NCBI RefSeq assembly: GCF_014158035.1
Contig: NZ_JACFXW010000001.1
Coordinates: 1,736,001-1,800,000 of the forward strand
Reading direction: 5' to 3'
Length of the DNA stretch: 64,000 nt
Source: Rhizobium sp. G21
GTDB lineage: Bacteria > Pseudomonadota > Alphaproteobacteria > Rhizobiales > Rhizobiaceae
Each line of letters begins with the position of its first letter. Positions within the stretch are counted from its first letter, which is position 1. A program made the translations under genes and the position numbers. Under the pieces are notes generated by a model. That model had not been told where the DNA came from. It saw only the letters and a list, made by a program, of their open reading frames with translations, and made no database searches. Positions 40,423 to 49,217 of this stretch are shown piece after piece.

Positions 40423-41589
40423 ATGTCCCTGCTTGGAAGCCTGTCGCCGCAATCGCTCGCAGCCCCGGAAAGCGGTATCGTCGAAATCGTCAATTACGCC
40501 CGTATGCGAGACAATCTTATCCCGCTCTGGGTGGGTGAAGGCGATAGCCCGACACCACAGTTCATCGCGGACGCGGCCATCGCCTCGCTGAACGCCGGAC
40601 AGACCTTCTACACCTATCAGCGCGGCATTCCGGAATTGCGCCGGGCGCTGTCGGATTACTACGCCCGGCATTTCAACACGCGGCTGCCGGCCGAGCATTT
40701 CTATGTGGTCGGCTCGGGCATGCAGGCGATCAAGCTGGCCATCGAGGCGGTGGTGAAGCCCGGCGACGAAGCGATCTATCTGTCTCCGGCTTGGCCGAAT
40801 TTCGCCGCAGCCCTTGAAATCTCCGGCGGCAAGGCAGTTCCGGCGGTGCTCGATTTCGTCGACGGCGCCTGGAGCCTCGACATCGCCACGGTCGAGCAGG
40901 CGATTACGCCGAAAACGAGGGCGCTGTTCATCAACACGCCGTCCAACCCCTGCGGATGGACGGCGACGCGCGCCGATCTCGAAGCTCTGCTCTCCCTCGC
41001 CCGCGCCCATGATCTCTGGATCATCGCCGACGAGATCTATGCGCTCTATTCCTTCTCCGCCGCCCGCGCGCCGTCCTTTCTCGATGTGATGACCGAGAGC
41101 GACAAGATCCTGTTCGTCAATTCATTCTCGAAGAACTGGTCGATGACCGGCTGGCGGATCGGCTGGATCGTCGCGCCGCCGGAGACTGGCCAGGTGTTCG
41201 AAAATCTGGTGCAATATGCGACCTCGGGCGTCGCCGAATTCGTCCAGCGTGGCGCGGTGATTGCGCTCGACGAGGGTGACCACGTCATCAAAGCAAATTA
41301 CGAGAAGGCGAAGAGATCGCGAGACATTCTCTGCGACGCCCTGATCGCCACCAATCGCGTCGCAACTCTCAAGCCTGACGGGGCGCTCTACACGTTCCTG
41401 AAAATCGATGGGGTGACGGATTCCAGAAAGGCGGCTTTCGACATCGTCGACAAGGCCGGTGTGGGTCTGGCTCCGGGCGCGGCCTTCGGCCCCGGCGGCG
41501 AGAGCTTCCTGCGCGCCTGCTTCCTGCGCGATCCCGCCATCGTCGCGCAGGCGGCCGACCGCCTGTCGCGCTATATCCGCAGCCTCTGA
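40423..41589 (+). CDS. PLP-dependent aminotransferase, class I/II
   Basis: A 388-residue fold-type I aminotransferase of the aspartate-aminotransferase family. FYTYQRGIPELRRALSDYY, TPSNPCGW and IADEIYALY are conserved blocks, and the PLP lysine is in NSFSKNWSMTGWRIGW. It lies downstream of the mttB-family gene on the same strand with a palindrome in the gap, so it may be partly co-regulated. The amino donor is not predictable. Confidence 0.9.
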   Translation: MSLLGSLSPQSLAAPESGIVEIVNYARMRDNLIPLWVGEGDSPTPQFIADAAIASLNAGQTFYTYQRGIPELRRALSDYYARHFNTRLPAEHFYVVGSGMQAIKLAIEAVVKPGDEAIYLSPAWPNFAAALEISGGKAVPAVLDFVDGAWSLDIATVEQAITPKTRALFINTPSNPCGWTATRADLEALLSLARAHDLWIIADEIYALYSFSAARAPSFLDVMTESDKILFVNSFSKNWSMTGWRIGWIVAPPETGQVFENLVQYATSGVAEFVQRGAVIALDEGDHVIKANYEKAKRSRDILCDALIATNRVATLKPDGALYTFLKIDGVTDSRKAAFDIVDKAGVGLAPGAAFGPGGESFLRACFLRDPAIVAQAADRLSRYIRSL

Positions 41590-41696
41590 TCACGACGCCG
41601 TCCGCGGGCGCCTTCATACGACTTCGGCATATTCTCTCTTGTGTTCCGCGCCTCATTTTGCGATTTGGGGCGCGGTCGTATTTTCTGGAGAATTGC

Positions 41697-42545
41697 ATGG
41701 CAGAGCGCATCGAGTCCCTCCGAGACATCGTCTCGCATTACGACGTGATCCTCTGCGACGTCTGGGGCGTTCTGCACAATGGCGTCAGCCCCTTCCCGGA
41801 AGCGCCTTTGGCGCTGAAAGCCGCGCGCGACGCGGGCGCAACGGTGGTGCTGATCACCAATTCGCCGCGTCCCGGCAAGGATGTCGTCGTCCAGCTCGAC
41901 GCCATCGGCGTGGCGCGCGACGCCTATGACCGGATCGTCAGCTCCGGCGACGTCACCCGCAAGTTGATCTCCGAGGGACCGAAGAACATCGCCTTTATCG
42001 GCGCCGAACGCGATACGCCGCTTCTCGATGGCCTCGACGTCAATGTCGTGGCTGATGAAGAGGGCGAAATCGTCGTCTGCAGCGGCTTCAAGGACGACGA
42101 AACCGAGACGCCCGACATGTATCGCGACCGGCTTGCGGCGCTCGCCGCGCGCGGGTTGACGATGATCTGCGCCAACCCCGATCTGGTGGTCGAGCGCGGC
42201 CACAGGCTCATTCCCTGCGCCGGCGCGCTCGCAGCGCTCTACGCCGACCTCGGCGGCGCCACCAGCATCGCCGGCAAACCCTATGCGCCGATCTACGCCG
42301 CATCGCTCGCGGAAGCCGAGGCCGTGCGTGGCGCGGTTGATCGGACCCGCGTGCTGGCTGTCGGCGACGGCATGCCGACCGACGTCAAAGGCGCGATCGG
42401 CCAGGGTCTCGATCTGCTCTACATCTCCGCCGGCATCCATGCCCGCGATTACATGACCGGCGATGTGACCGATGTCGACCGGATGAACGCCTTCCTCGCC
42501 GCTCACCAGGCCGCACCGCGCTGGTGGATGCCGCGCCTCGCCTGA
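41697..42545 (+). CDS. TIGR01459-type HAD hydrolase
   Basis: A 282-residue HAD-superfamily protein of the NagD/class IIA type. Motif I is in ILCDVWGVLHNG, followed by VVLITNSPRPG, and the C-terminal motif is AVGDGMPTDVKGA. The alphaproteobacterial TIGR01459 group has no established substrate. ATG 41697 is preceded by CTGGAGA, which favours it over the upstream in-frame ATG at 41658. It precedes ribF by 16 bases, an arrangement that is common in rhizobia. Confidence 0.87.
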   Translation: MAERIESLRDIVSHYDVILCDVWGVLHNGVSPFPEAPLALKAARDAGATVVLITNSPRPGKDVVVQLDAIGVARDAYDRIVSSGDVTRKLISEGPKNIAFIGAERDTPLLDGLDVNVVADEEGEIVVCSGFKDDETETPDMYRDRLAALAARGLTMICANPDLVVERGHRLIPCAGALAALYADLGGATSIAGKPYAPIYAASLAEAEAVRGAVDRTRVLAVGDGMPTDVKGAIGQGLDLLYISAGIHARDYMTGDVTDVDRMNAFLAAHQAAPRWWMPRLA

Positions 42546-42561
42546 GAGGGATACGCCGCGC

Positions 42562-43541
42562 ATGACCGTGTTTCACCGAAACGAAAATCGCGGCGAACTG
42601 CCCGAATCGCTCGAAGGCGGCGTGCTGGCGATCGGCAATTTCGACGGCGTGCATCGCGGCCATCAGGCTGTGTTGTCGCGCGCGATGGAGATCGCCGGAG
42701 CGGATGGCGCGCCGACGCTTGCGCTGACCTTCGAGCCGCATCCGCGCACGGTCTTCAATCCTGACAAGCCTGTCTTCCGGCTCACGCCCGCGCCTCTCAA
42801 GGCGCGGCTTCTCGAAGCCATGGGATTCAACGCCGTGCTCGAATACCCCTTCGACCGCGCTTTTTCCGGCCGTTCGGCTGAGGAGTTCATCCAGTCCATC
42901 CTCAAGGACTGGATCGGTGTGCGGCATGTCGTGACCGGCTTTGATTTTCATTTCGGCAAGGGGCGCGAAGGCGGCCCGGCGTTTCTGCTGAAGCGGGCGG
43001 ACGCCACGGTTTCGGCGTGACTTTGGTCGACGCTTTTCGCGACGAGAATACGGAAGTCGTCTCCTCGAGCCGCATCCGGGCGCTGATCGGCGACGGCGAC
43101 GTCTCCCAGGCGGCGGGGCTTCTCGGCTATCGCTATACGGTCGAGGCGCCGATCATTCATGGCAAGAAGCTCGGCCGGACCATCGGCTTTCCGACCGCCA
43201 ATATGGCGTTGCCGCCGGAATGCGGCTTGCGGCCGGGCGTCTACGCGGTGCGCTTCCGAAAGGCCGATGGCGTGATCCATGACGGCGTCGCCAGCTTCGG
43301 CTATCGCCCGACGGTAACAGACCATGGCGCGGCGCTGCTCGAAACCATGCTGTTCGATTTCTCCGGCGATCTCTATGGGCAGAACTGTTCGGTGTCCTTG
43401 TTCGGATTCCTGCGCCCGGAAGAAAAATATGACGGACTCGATCCGCTCATCGCCCAGATGAATCGCGACGTCGAAGAGGCGCGTGCGCTGCTCGCCCGCG
43501 TTCAGCCGCTCGGCGACCTCGATCGCGTAACGGCTTTCTGA
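42562..43541 (+). CDS. ribF: Bifunctional riboflavin kinase/FMN adenylyltransferase (frameshifted)
   Basis: Makes FMN and then FAD. The N-terminal nucleotidyltransferase has AIGNFDGVHRGHQAV and VVTGFDFHFGKGREG; the C-terminal flavokinase has GRTIGFPTANM and GVASFGYRPTV. The frame stops at 43020 and resumes in a frame opening at 43017. Adding one G near 42999-43000 gives a continuous LKRAGRHGFGVTLVDAF. Because FAD synthesis is normally essential, the break is more likely a sequence error than a real mutation. The corrected protein has about 326 residues, normal for the family. Confidence 0.93.
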
Positions 43542-43655
43542 AGTTTCGGTCCGGCGTCAAGGCTCATGCAAGCCTGCTGAAAAAGCCTAAGCTTCGCTCA
43601 AGATAGAGGCCGTACCAACAGCGTCATGGACAGCCGCCACGGCCACAAGCCGCGC

Positions 43656-43684
43656 GGGAGATGCGAACCGCCTTCGCATCTCTC
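43656..43684 (+). other. Strong hairpin upstream of the glycosyltransferase-like gene
   Basis: A perfect 10-bp stem (GAGATGCGAA with TTCGCATCTC, five-base loop), extendable by two more pairs, lies 40 bases before the proposed start at 43724. The next T run is 15-20 bases further, so it does not look like a simple terminator of ribF. It may be a leader structure. Confidence 0.5.
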
Positions 43685-43723
43685 CAAGGCTGGTCTGTCC
43701 TACTTCTTTTTCTGGAGCAGGTT

Positions 43724-44839
43724 TTGGCCACACTTTCGCTGATCATTCCGGTGGAAACCCGCGACGAAAGTCCGGCCGAACTGCTGTCGTCACTGGCTGA
43801 AAACAAAGGCGCGGATCTCGAAATCCTGCTGGCGGCGCCCGATCGGGAGACTGCGATCGCGCTCGACCTCGATGCGCTCGCCGCACAGGACCCGCGGGTG
43901 CGTATCTTCACCCCGGCTTCCGCGCCGACCTCTTCGCTGGCGCTCTGGACTTGCGCCGTCGAGGCGACCAAAGGCGCGTGGATCTCGCTGGTCAAGCCGC
44001 GTGACGGCTTCGAAGCCGAAGCCGGGCGGATCGCCGATGCGGTGAAGGCCAAAATCGGCAAGGTGGATGCGCTCGCCTGGAACGCCATCCCGATCAGCGC
44101 CGACGCAGACTCGTCACGCGAAGAGTCCATCGGCCTGCCGACGGGCTTCGACCCCTTCCCCTATGAGAAAACCAATCTCCTCAAGGCGTTCTTTCTCTGG
44201 GAAGGCAGCCTCTCGACGCCGAAGGCGCCGTTCGGCCTCTATCACGGCATCCTGTCGCGCGAGCTTGCGATGAACATCGCCGCGACGATCCGCACGGCCG
44301 GACGCGATCATGACCTGCCGCAATGGGAATGGGCGGCGCGCGTCATGCTGATCGGCGAGAGTTTCGTGTTCGGGCCGCGACCGCTCTCGATCGTCGACCA
44401 GCGCCCCTATGCGCCTCCGGCCACTTTCACACAGCGTCCCGACTTTCCGTTTCATGCCGGTCTCGGCGTGACGGGAGGGATCATCGAGATCCAGAGCGCG
44501 CTGTTCACCGAGATGGGCGCCGCCTGGAGCGGGGCGCCGGAGCATGTGATCCGGGCGATCCTGATCGATTGCGTCGGCGAGACCGACCCTGTCCGCTTCG
44601 AGGCCAAATGCGCCGCGTACCGCCAGGCGCTCGCGGCATGGGAGGGCGGACGGCATGCGCATCTTTTCCAGCCCAAGTTCACGGGTCCTCGCCCGCTGGA
44701 GCGCCGCCGCGGCCTGCACGGCACGACCCTGATGGTTGATCGCCATATCGGCGGGGCGCGCAACGCCATCGAATTCTATCGGGTGATCCGCAATTTCCTC
44801 GCGCCCATCGGCTTGATGTGCGGCGGTGTCGCCGTCTGA
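43724..44839 (+). CDS. Glycosyltransferase-2-like protein, probably degenerate
   Basis: A 371-residue protein whose first 110 residues look like a GT-A fold: LSLIIPVETRDESPAELLSSL start, then EILLAAP and WISLVKPRDGF at the place where GT2 enzymes have the acidic DxD. Only a single Asp remains, and the rest shows no typical GT2 C-terminal motifs. I chose the TTG at 43724 because GGAG stands about six bases before it; the longer frame from 43661 has no ribosome-binding site. It faces, tail to tail, a GT4-type glycosyltransferase and a radical SAM gene. Confidence 0.65.
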   Translation: MATLSLIIPVETRDESPAELLSSLAENKGADLEILLAAPDRETAIALDLDALAAQDPRVRIFTPASAPTSSLALWTCAVEATKGAWISLVKPRDGFEAEAGRIADAVKAKIGKVDALAWNAIPISADADSSREESIGLPTGFDPFPYEKTNLLKAFFLWEGSLSTPKAPFGLYHGILSRELAMNIAATIRTAGRDHDLPQWEWAARVMLIGESFVFGPRPLSIVDQRPYAPPATFTQRPDFPFHAGLGVTGGIIEIQSALFTEMGAAWSGAPEHVIRAILIDCVGETDPVRFEAKCAAYRQALAAWEGGRHAHLFQPKFTGPRPLERRRGLHGTTLMVDRHIGGARNAIEFYRVIRNFLAPIGLMCGGVAV

Positions 44840-44845
44840 GACGCT

Positions 44846-46042
44846 TCAGCCGACCAGATCGTTCCAGCAGGGATGATCGGGAAAAGCGGCGCGAAAATGG
44901 GTGAGCGTGCCCTTCGCAGCGCGTTCGGAGCCCAAGGTTGCGACCGATCCTGCGCCGTGCGTGCTGCGCAGCCAGTCGAGCGGCATCCTGCCAATGATCG
45001 CGGCAAAGTCCGGCTTCCGTTTGTCTTCCTCGGCAACGTCGGACCAGAGACGGATAAGCGCATCCGCCGATTTCTCCGGCGCAAAATCACGCGCTCGCTG
45101 CGCGGCGGCGCGGCCGAGGTCGTCGCATCGGTCGGGATCGTCCAACAGAGCATCCAGCATGGTCGCGCAATCCTCAATGGCTGCTGCAACGAGGCCATCC
45201 TCGCCATGGCTGACGATCGCCTGTTCGGCCGGATTGGCCAGCACGACGGGAGCGAGACCCAGCGACATCGCCTCGATCAGGGCATTCTCGGCGGTGCCAT
45301 AGTGATCAGGCTGCAGAGGATAGAAGAAGATACGCGAGGCTGTTAGCGCCGCCCGGGGATTGTCGGTCTGGCCCATGAAGACGACCCGATCGGAATGGCG
45401 CATGGCGCGGGCGCGGGCCATGACCTCGCCTTGCGGATCGGCAGCGCCCCAGACCGCGACTTGCACGTCATGGCGCATCGCGTCGATCGCATCGAAGAAG
45501 CCGGGATGCATCTTCACGAAATCGGCCGTGCCGAGATAGCAGATGGGCGCGCCGCCTGGTGTGGGCTCAGCGCCGGCCGCGAAGCCGAAGCCGCTGCCGA
45601 TGGCCGAAAGCCGCGCTTTCACATTGTCCGGAAGTCCCTTGCCGAGCGCCAGTGAGGCTGGCGTCGTAAACACGAAGCGATGGGCGGCGGCGAATAGGCG
45701 GGGGTCGATCACCGGACGAAACAGGCCTGACACATGCGACCAGAAGACGGACCGCATCAGGGGCAAATGCTCCGACGCCAGGCATTCGTAGAGACGCGGA
45801 TGATTCCAGAATTCGAACTGGACGATGTCGGCGCCTGCCGCCTGCGCCGCGACATCCTCCATCCCTGTGGCAAAACGCACCTCGGCGCCGCTTTCGGCGA
45901 TGGCATCCGCATAGCGCCTGTCTCGCGGCTCTTCCAGAAGCAGATAGGTCCGGCGGAGAGACGTCGGCATGGCGGCGCTCAAGGCGGCGTGCGCCTTGCC
46001 GACGCCGCCGCCCAGATGGGCCGTTACATGCAGGATGTTCAT
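44846..46042 (-). CDS. Glycosyltransferase, GT4-type
   Basis: A 398-residue GT-B glycosyltransferase. The N-terminal MNILHVTAHLGGGVGKAHAAL has the glycine loop of family 4 enzymes, and the C-terminal domain has GTAENALIEAMSLGLAPVV, which contains the usual nucleotide-sugar E-x7-E-like region, followed by VSHGEDGLV. It overlaps the radical SAM gene upstream by four bases, so both are translated together. Acceptor and sugar are unknown; a surface polysaccharide or glycoconjugate is likely. Confidence 0.85.
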   Translation of the reverse strand: MNILHVTAHLGGGVGKAHAALSAAMPTSLRRTYLLLEEPRDRRYADAIAESGAEVRFATGMEDVAAQAAGADIVQFEFWNHPRLYECLASEHLPLMRSVFWSHVSGLFRPVIDPRLFAAAHRFVFTTPASLALGKGLPDNVKARLSAIGSGFGFAAGAEPTPGGAPICYLGTADFVKMHPGFFDAIDAMRHDVQVAVWGAADPQGEVMARARAMRHSDRVVFMGQTDNPRAALTASRIFFYPLQPDHYGTAENALIEAMSLGLAPVVLANPAEQAIVSHGEDGLVAAAIEDCATMLDALLDDPDRCDDLGRAAAQRARDFAPEKSADALIRLWSDVAEEDKRKPDFAAIIGRMPLDWLRSTHGAGSVATLGSERAAKGTLTHFRAAFPDHPCWNDLVG

Positions 46043-47118
46043 TCAGCGGCGACGGGCGTCGGCATGTTCAAGCCGCCCGGAGCGGGAACCGCCGGATTGA
46101 TCGTGACCTTGGCGCGGAAGCGTTCGAGCAGCATTTCGCGGTGATCGTCGATATTGTCCGGCAGGCAGTGGGTGAGTTGGCCGCAGGAGCCGCAGACCTT
46201 GTTCTCGCAGCGGCGGCCTTCCAGATGCTGCAGTCGGAGCGCATTCATCTTGTCCGACATCCAGATCTTGGACAGCGGCTCGGTGCGGACATCGCCGATG
46301 ATCAGCTTGCGGCCCCAATCGAGGAAGCAGGACGATACGAGGCCATCGGCGTTCACGCTCATGGCGTAGAAGATATAGGGGCAGGTGTCGGTGGGGCGCA
46401 GCTGCTGCTGATAGATGCCGACATCGCCGATCTTGATGCCGGAGCGTTCCTCGACATTGAACTCGGGCCAGCAAGGCGCGAAATTCTCGATGAAGATGCG
46501 GTCGCAATAATCGCCGAACGTGTCGAAGAACTCCTGGCGCTGCGCCTCGGTGATCAGCTCGCCCGGGATCTTGATTGACACTTCCATGTCGCCCTTGTTG
46601 TCATAGAGCCATTTCACGCCCTCGACGAATTTCGGGAAATCGAAATTGAAGCCGGTGAACTTCTGATAGGTGTCATTGGTCATGCCGTCGACGGAGATGT
46701 TGATCTTGTCGAGGCCGGCCTCGATGACCGGCGCGAGCCGCTCGGGCGTGAGGAAAGTGCCGTTGGTGGTGGTGTCGATATAATCGACATAACCGGACTG
46801 CTTGGCGTAACGGATCATGTCGGCGAGGCGCTTGTTCAGGAAGGGCTCGCCATCCTTATACATGCGCAGCACCTTGATCGGCTTGCCGAAGGCGGCGAGG
46901 TCGTCGATCACCTTGGTGAAGACCTCGTATTTCATCGCGCCCTGGTAGCGGCCCGTTTCGGCGATCAGATCGCGATGGCCGGTCGGACAAAAGGTGCATT
47001 TGAAATTGCAGGAACTCGCGGGATCGACGAATACGATGAACGGCGTCTCGAGCGGGATGACCGTTTCGAGCGGCGTACGCCCTTCCAGATTAATTCTCGG
47101 CTTCAGCTGCGCTTTCAT
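46039..47118 (-). CDS. Radical SAM/SPASM protein
   Basis: A 359-residue iron-sulfur enzyme. The radical SAM cluster motif is CNFKCTFC near residue 39, followed by MYKDGEPFLN and TTTNGTFL. A C-terminal SPASM-like region has cysteines in CPYIFYAM, SSCFLDW, CENKVCGSC and LTHC, which should bind auxiliary clusters. I chose ATG 47118, with GGAG upstream, over an ATG at 47172 without one. The operon partner is a glycosyltransferase, so modification of a sugar or a peptide on the way to a glycoconjugate is possible. No precursor peptide gene was seen nearby. Confidence 0.87.
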   Translation of the reverse strand: MKAQLKPRINLEGRTPLETVIPLETPFIVFVDPASSCNFKCTFCPTGHRDLIAETGRYQGAMKYEVFTKVIDDLAAFGKPIKVLRMYKDGEPFLNKRLADMIRYAKQSGYVDYIDTTTNGTFLTPERLAPVIEAGLDKINISVDGMTNDTYQKFTGFNFDFPKFVEGVKWLYDNKGDMEVSIKIPGELITEAQRQEFFDTFGDYCDRIFIENFAPCWPEFNVEERSGIKIGDVGIYQQQLRPTDTCPYIFYAMSVNADGLVSSCFLDWGRKLIIGDVRTEPLSKIWMSDKMNALRLQHLEGRRCENKVCGSCGQLTHCLPDNIDDHREMLLERFRAKVTINPAVPAPGGLNMPTPVAAE

Positions 47119-47235
47119 CAGACCATCACTCCGGTGAGCGATCCGGTTCAAGGCCGAATCGACCATATGCACTATAATCGTGCGCCATAATGGTTAACCT
47201 ATTTCACCACAGGGTGGCGCGAGGCTGACCGCGAA

Positions 47236-47934
47236 TTATCCTAAAGCGCCGCCTTTGACAGCAGCCACGATCTCGCCGATCCGCCTGTCGCCCTCATGCT
47301 CCGGCTTGCGCGCCCGCACCAGGCAGGCCTCGGAGCGGAGGATGACGCCATCCGAGAGGATCTTGAGGTGATTGGCCTTGAGGGTCGACCCGGTCGAGGT
47401 GATGTCGACGATGATGTCGGCCTGGCCGGCCGCCGGCGCGCCTTCGGTGGCGCCGAGGCTCTCCACGATCCGGTAGAGCTGGATGCCATGGGTGCGGGAG
47501 AAGAACTGCTGCGTCAGTCGCCAATATTTGGTGGCGATGGCGAGGCGGCGGCCGTGGCGGGCGCGGAAATCGGCGGCGACATCGGCGAGATCGGCCATGG
47601 AATCGACATCCAGCCAGATCTCGGGCGCGGCGACGACGACATCGGCATGGCCGAAGCCGAGCCGGACGCAGAATTCGGCGCGCTTGTCGACATCGGCGAC
47701 GTCTTCGCGCATCAGGTCTTCGCCGGTGACGCCGAAATCGACGGTTCCGGCGCCGATTTCGCGGGCGATTTCGGAGGCCGAGAGAAAGGCGATCTCGACA
47801 TCGTCGACGCCTTCGACGCGGCCCCGATAGGAGCGGTCATTGCCGACCTGGACGATCTTCATGCCGGCGCGCTCAAAGATCGCCGACGCGTCGTCCTTCA
47901 TCCGGCCCTTGGAGGGCAGCGCGATGGTGATCAT
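47236..47934 (-). CDS. hisG: ATP phosphoribosyltransferase, short form
   Basis: First enzyme of histidine synthesis. The protein has 232 residues, the short HisG that lacks the C-terminal regulatory domain and needs His[24 protein letters not shown] at the start, FGVTGEDLM in the middle and [19 protein letters not shown], the phosphoribosyl-binding loop, are all present. It overlaps hisZ by four bases. The trio hisS-hisZ-hisG is typical of rhizobia. Confidence 0.95.
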   Translation of the reverse strand: MITIALPSKGRMKDDASAIFERAGMKIVQVGNDRSYRGRVEGVDDVEIAFLSASEIAREIGAGTVDFGVTGEDLMREDVADVDKRAEFCVRLGFGHADVVVAAPEIWLDVDSMADLADVAADFRARHGRRLAIATKYWRLTQQFFSRTHGIQLYRIVESLGATEGAPAAGQADIIVDITSTGSTLKANHLKILSDGVILRSEACLVRARKPEHEGDRRIGEIVAAVKGGALG

Positions 47935-49055
47935 CTCGTCTCTCCCTTCACCGCCTCGATGCGGTCGAGCCAGAGGGCGAAGCCCACGGCGGGAATGTGA
48001 TCGGCGGCGCCGAGCAGCGTCAGCATGCGGTCATAGCGCCCGCCGCCTGCGAGCACCTGGTGGTCGCCGCGTTCGGTGATCTCGAAGACGAGGCCGGTGT
48101 AGTAATCGAGCGGACGACCAAAGGCGGCGCGCCAAGTGATGTCGGCCAAGGACACGCCCGCCTGGGCGAAGGCCGCCACGCGCGCATCGAAGCCTGAGAT
48201 CGCCTTCTCCAGCGGCAGACCGGCGGCGCGGGCAAAATCGGCCAGCACGCCCGGCGCATAGCGCAGGCTGACATTGAGCGACAGGAATTCCTTGAGCGCA
48301 TCGAGCTTGGCTGTATCCAGCGAAGCGCCGGCCAACGTGCGCTTTTCCTTGAGGCGCCGAAGAATCTCCGCAGGCGAGCGGCTGGCGTTGGTCAGATAGC
48401 CGGTGCGCTCCATCTCCGCTTCGATATGGGCCGCCAGCCCTTCGTCGTCGCCAGCCTCCAGCATCGCCTCGACCTTGGGGTCGAGTCCGGCGATCGGTTC
48501 GGGACGGGCGAGCCGGGCGATCATCGCTTCGAGCAGATCCGTTTGACCGAAAGCGCGCACAAGCCGCTTCTGCCAGCCCGTGGGCAGGCCGAGTGCGGCG
48601 ATAACAGCTTCGAAAACAGCCTGATCGCCGATGGTGACGGCGAAGGCCTTGCCCTTGAGCGTGCGCGTGAGGCAGGCGATGGCGTCGGCGACGGCGCGCG
48701 CGTCGGCGCGGGCCGCATCGGTATCGCCGAGATCCTCGATGCCAGCCTGATAAAACTCATTGCCGCCTTCGCGGCGCTGGCGGAAGACTTCGCCGAGATA
48801 GGCGTAGCGCTTGGGCGTGCCGGTGGCCGTCTCGATATGCTGGAGACAGACGGGAATGGTGAATTCCGGCCTGAGGCACAGGCTTTCGCCGGTTTCGCTT
48901 TCGGTGAGGAATATGCGCCGACGCAGATCCTCGCCGGCCATGTCGAGAAAGGGCGCGGCGGGCTGGATGATCGGCGTGTCGACGCGCTCGGTGCCGAGTT
49001 CAGTGAAAAGCGCGAAGAGATCGGCGGCGAAAGCGGGGCTGTTGATCAGGGGCAT
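47931..49055 (-). CDS. hisZ: ATP phosphoribosyltransferase regulatory subunit
   Basis: A 374-residue HisRS paralogue without synthetase function that forms an octamer with short HisG and makes it sensitive to histidine. Class II synthetase motif 2 relics ([23 protein letters not shown]) and motif 3 ([19 protein letters not shown]) are visible. I chose ATG 49055 since AAGGA lies eight bases before it; the frame stays open upstream for seven residues. Between hisS and this gene lies a RIME-type repeat. Confidence 0.92.
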   Translation of the reverse strand: MPLINSPAFAADLFALFTELGTERVDTPIIQPAAPFLDMAGEDLRRRIFLTESETGESLCLRPEFTIPVCLQHIETATGTPKRYAYLGEVFRQRREGGNEFYQAGIEDLGDTDAARADARAVADAIACLTRTLKGKAFAVTIGDQAVFEAVIAALGLPTGWQKRLVRAFGQTDLLEAMIARLARPEPIAGLDPKVEAMLEAGDDEGLAAHIEAEMERTGYLTNASRSPAEILRRLKEKRTLAGASLDTAKLDALKEFLSLNVSLRYAPGVLADFARAAGLPLEKAISGFDARVAAFAQAGVSLADITWRAAFGRPLDYYTGLVFEITERGDHQVLAGGGRYDRMLTLLGAADHIPAVGFALWLDRIEAVKGETR

Positions 49056-49083
49056 GCCAGCAGTCCTTCTGCGCAAGCGGCAT

Positions 49084-49199
49084 GCCCCCTCTGTCGCTGC
49101 GCGACATCTCCCCCCACAAGGGGGAGAGAGGGAGGCTGCGGCGCTGGCCGCACATCAATCTCCCCCTTGAGGGGGAGATGCCCGGCAGGGCAGAGGGGG
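49084..49199. repeat. RIME-type rhizobial palindromic repeat
   Basis: A compact element with outer arms CCCCCTCTG and CAGAGGGGG, and two inner hairpins, one of them perfect (ATCTCCCCC TTGA GGGGGAGAT). The GCGACATCTCCCCC and GAGATGCCCGGCAGGGCAGAGGGGG-type wording is that of the Rhizobium-specific intergenic mosaic elements. It lies in the transcribed gap between hisS and hisZ, where the folded RNA may affect relative expression or mRNA decay. Confidence 0.85.
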
Positions 49200-49217
49200 T
49201 GAGCCGCAAGCATGACG

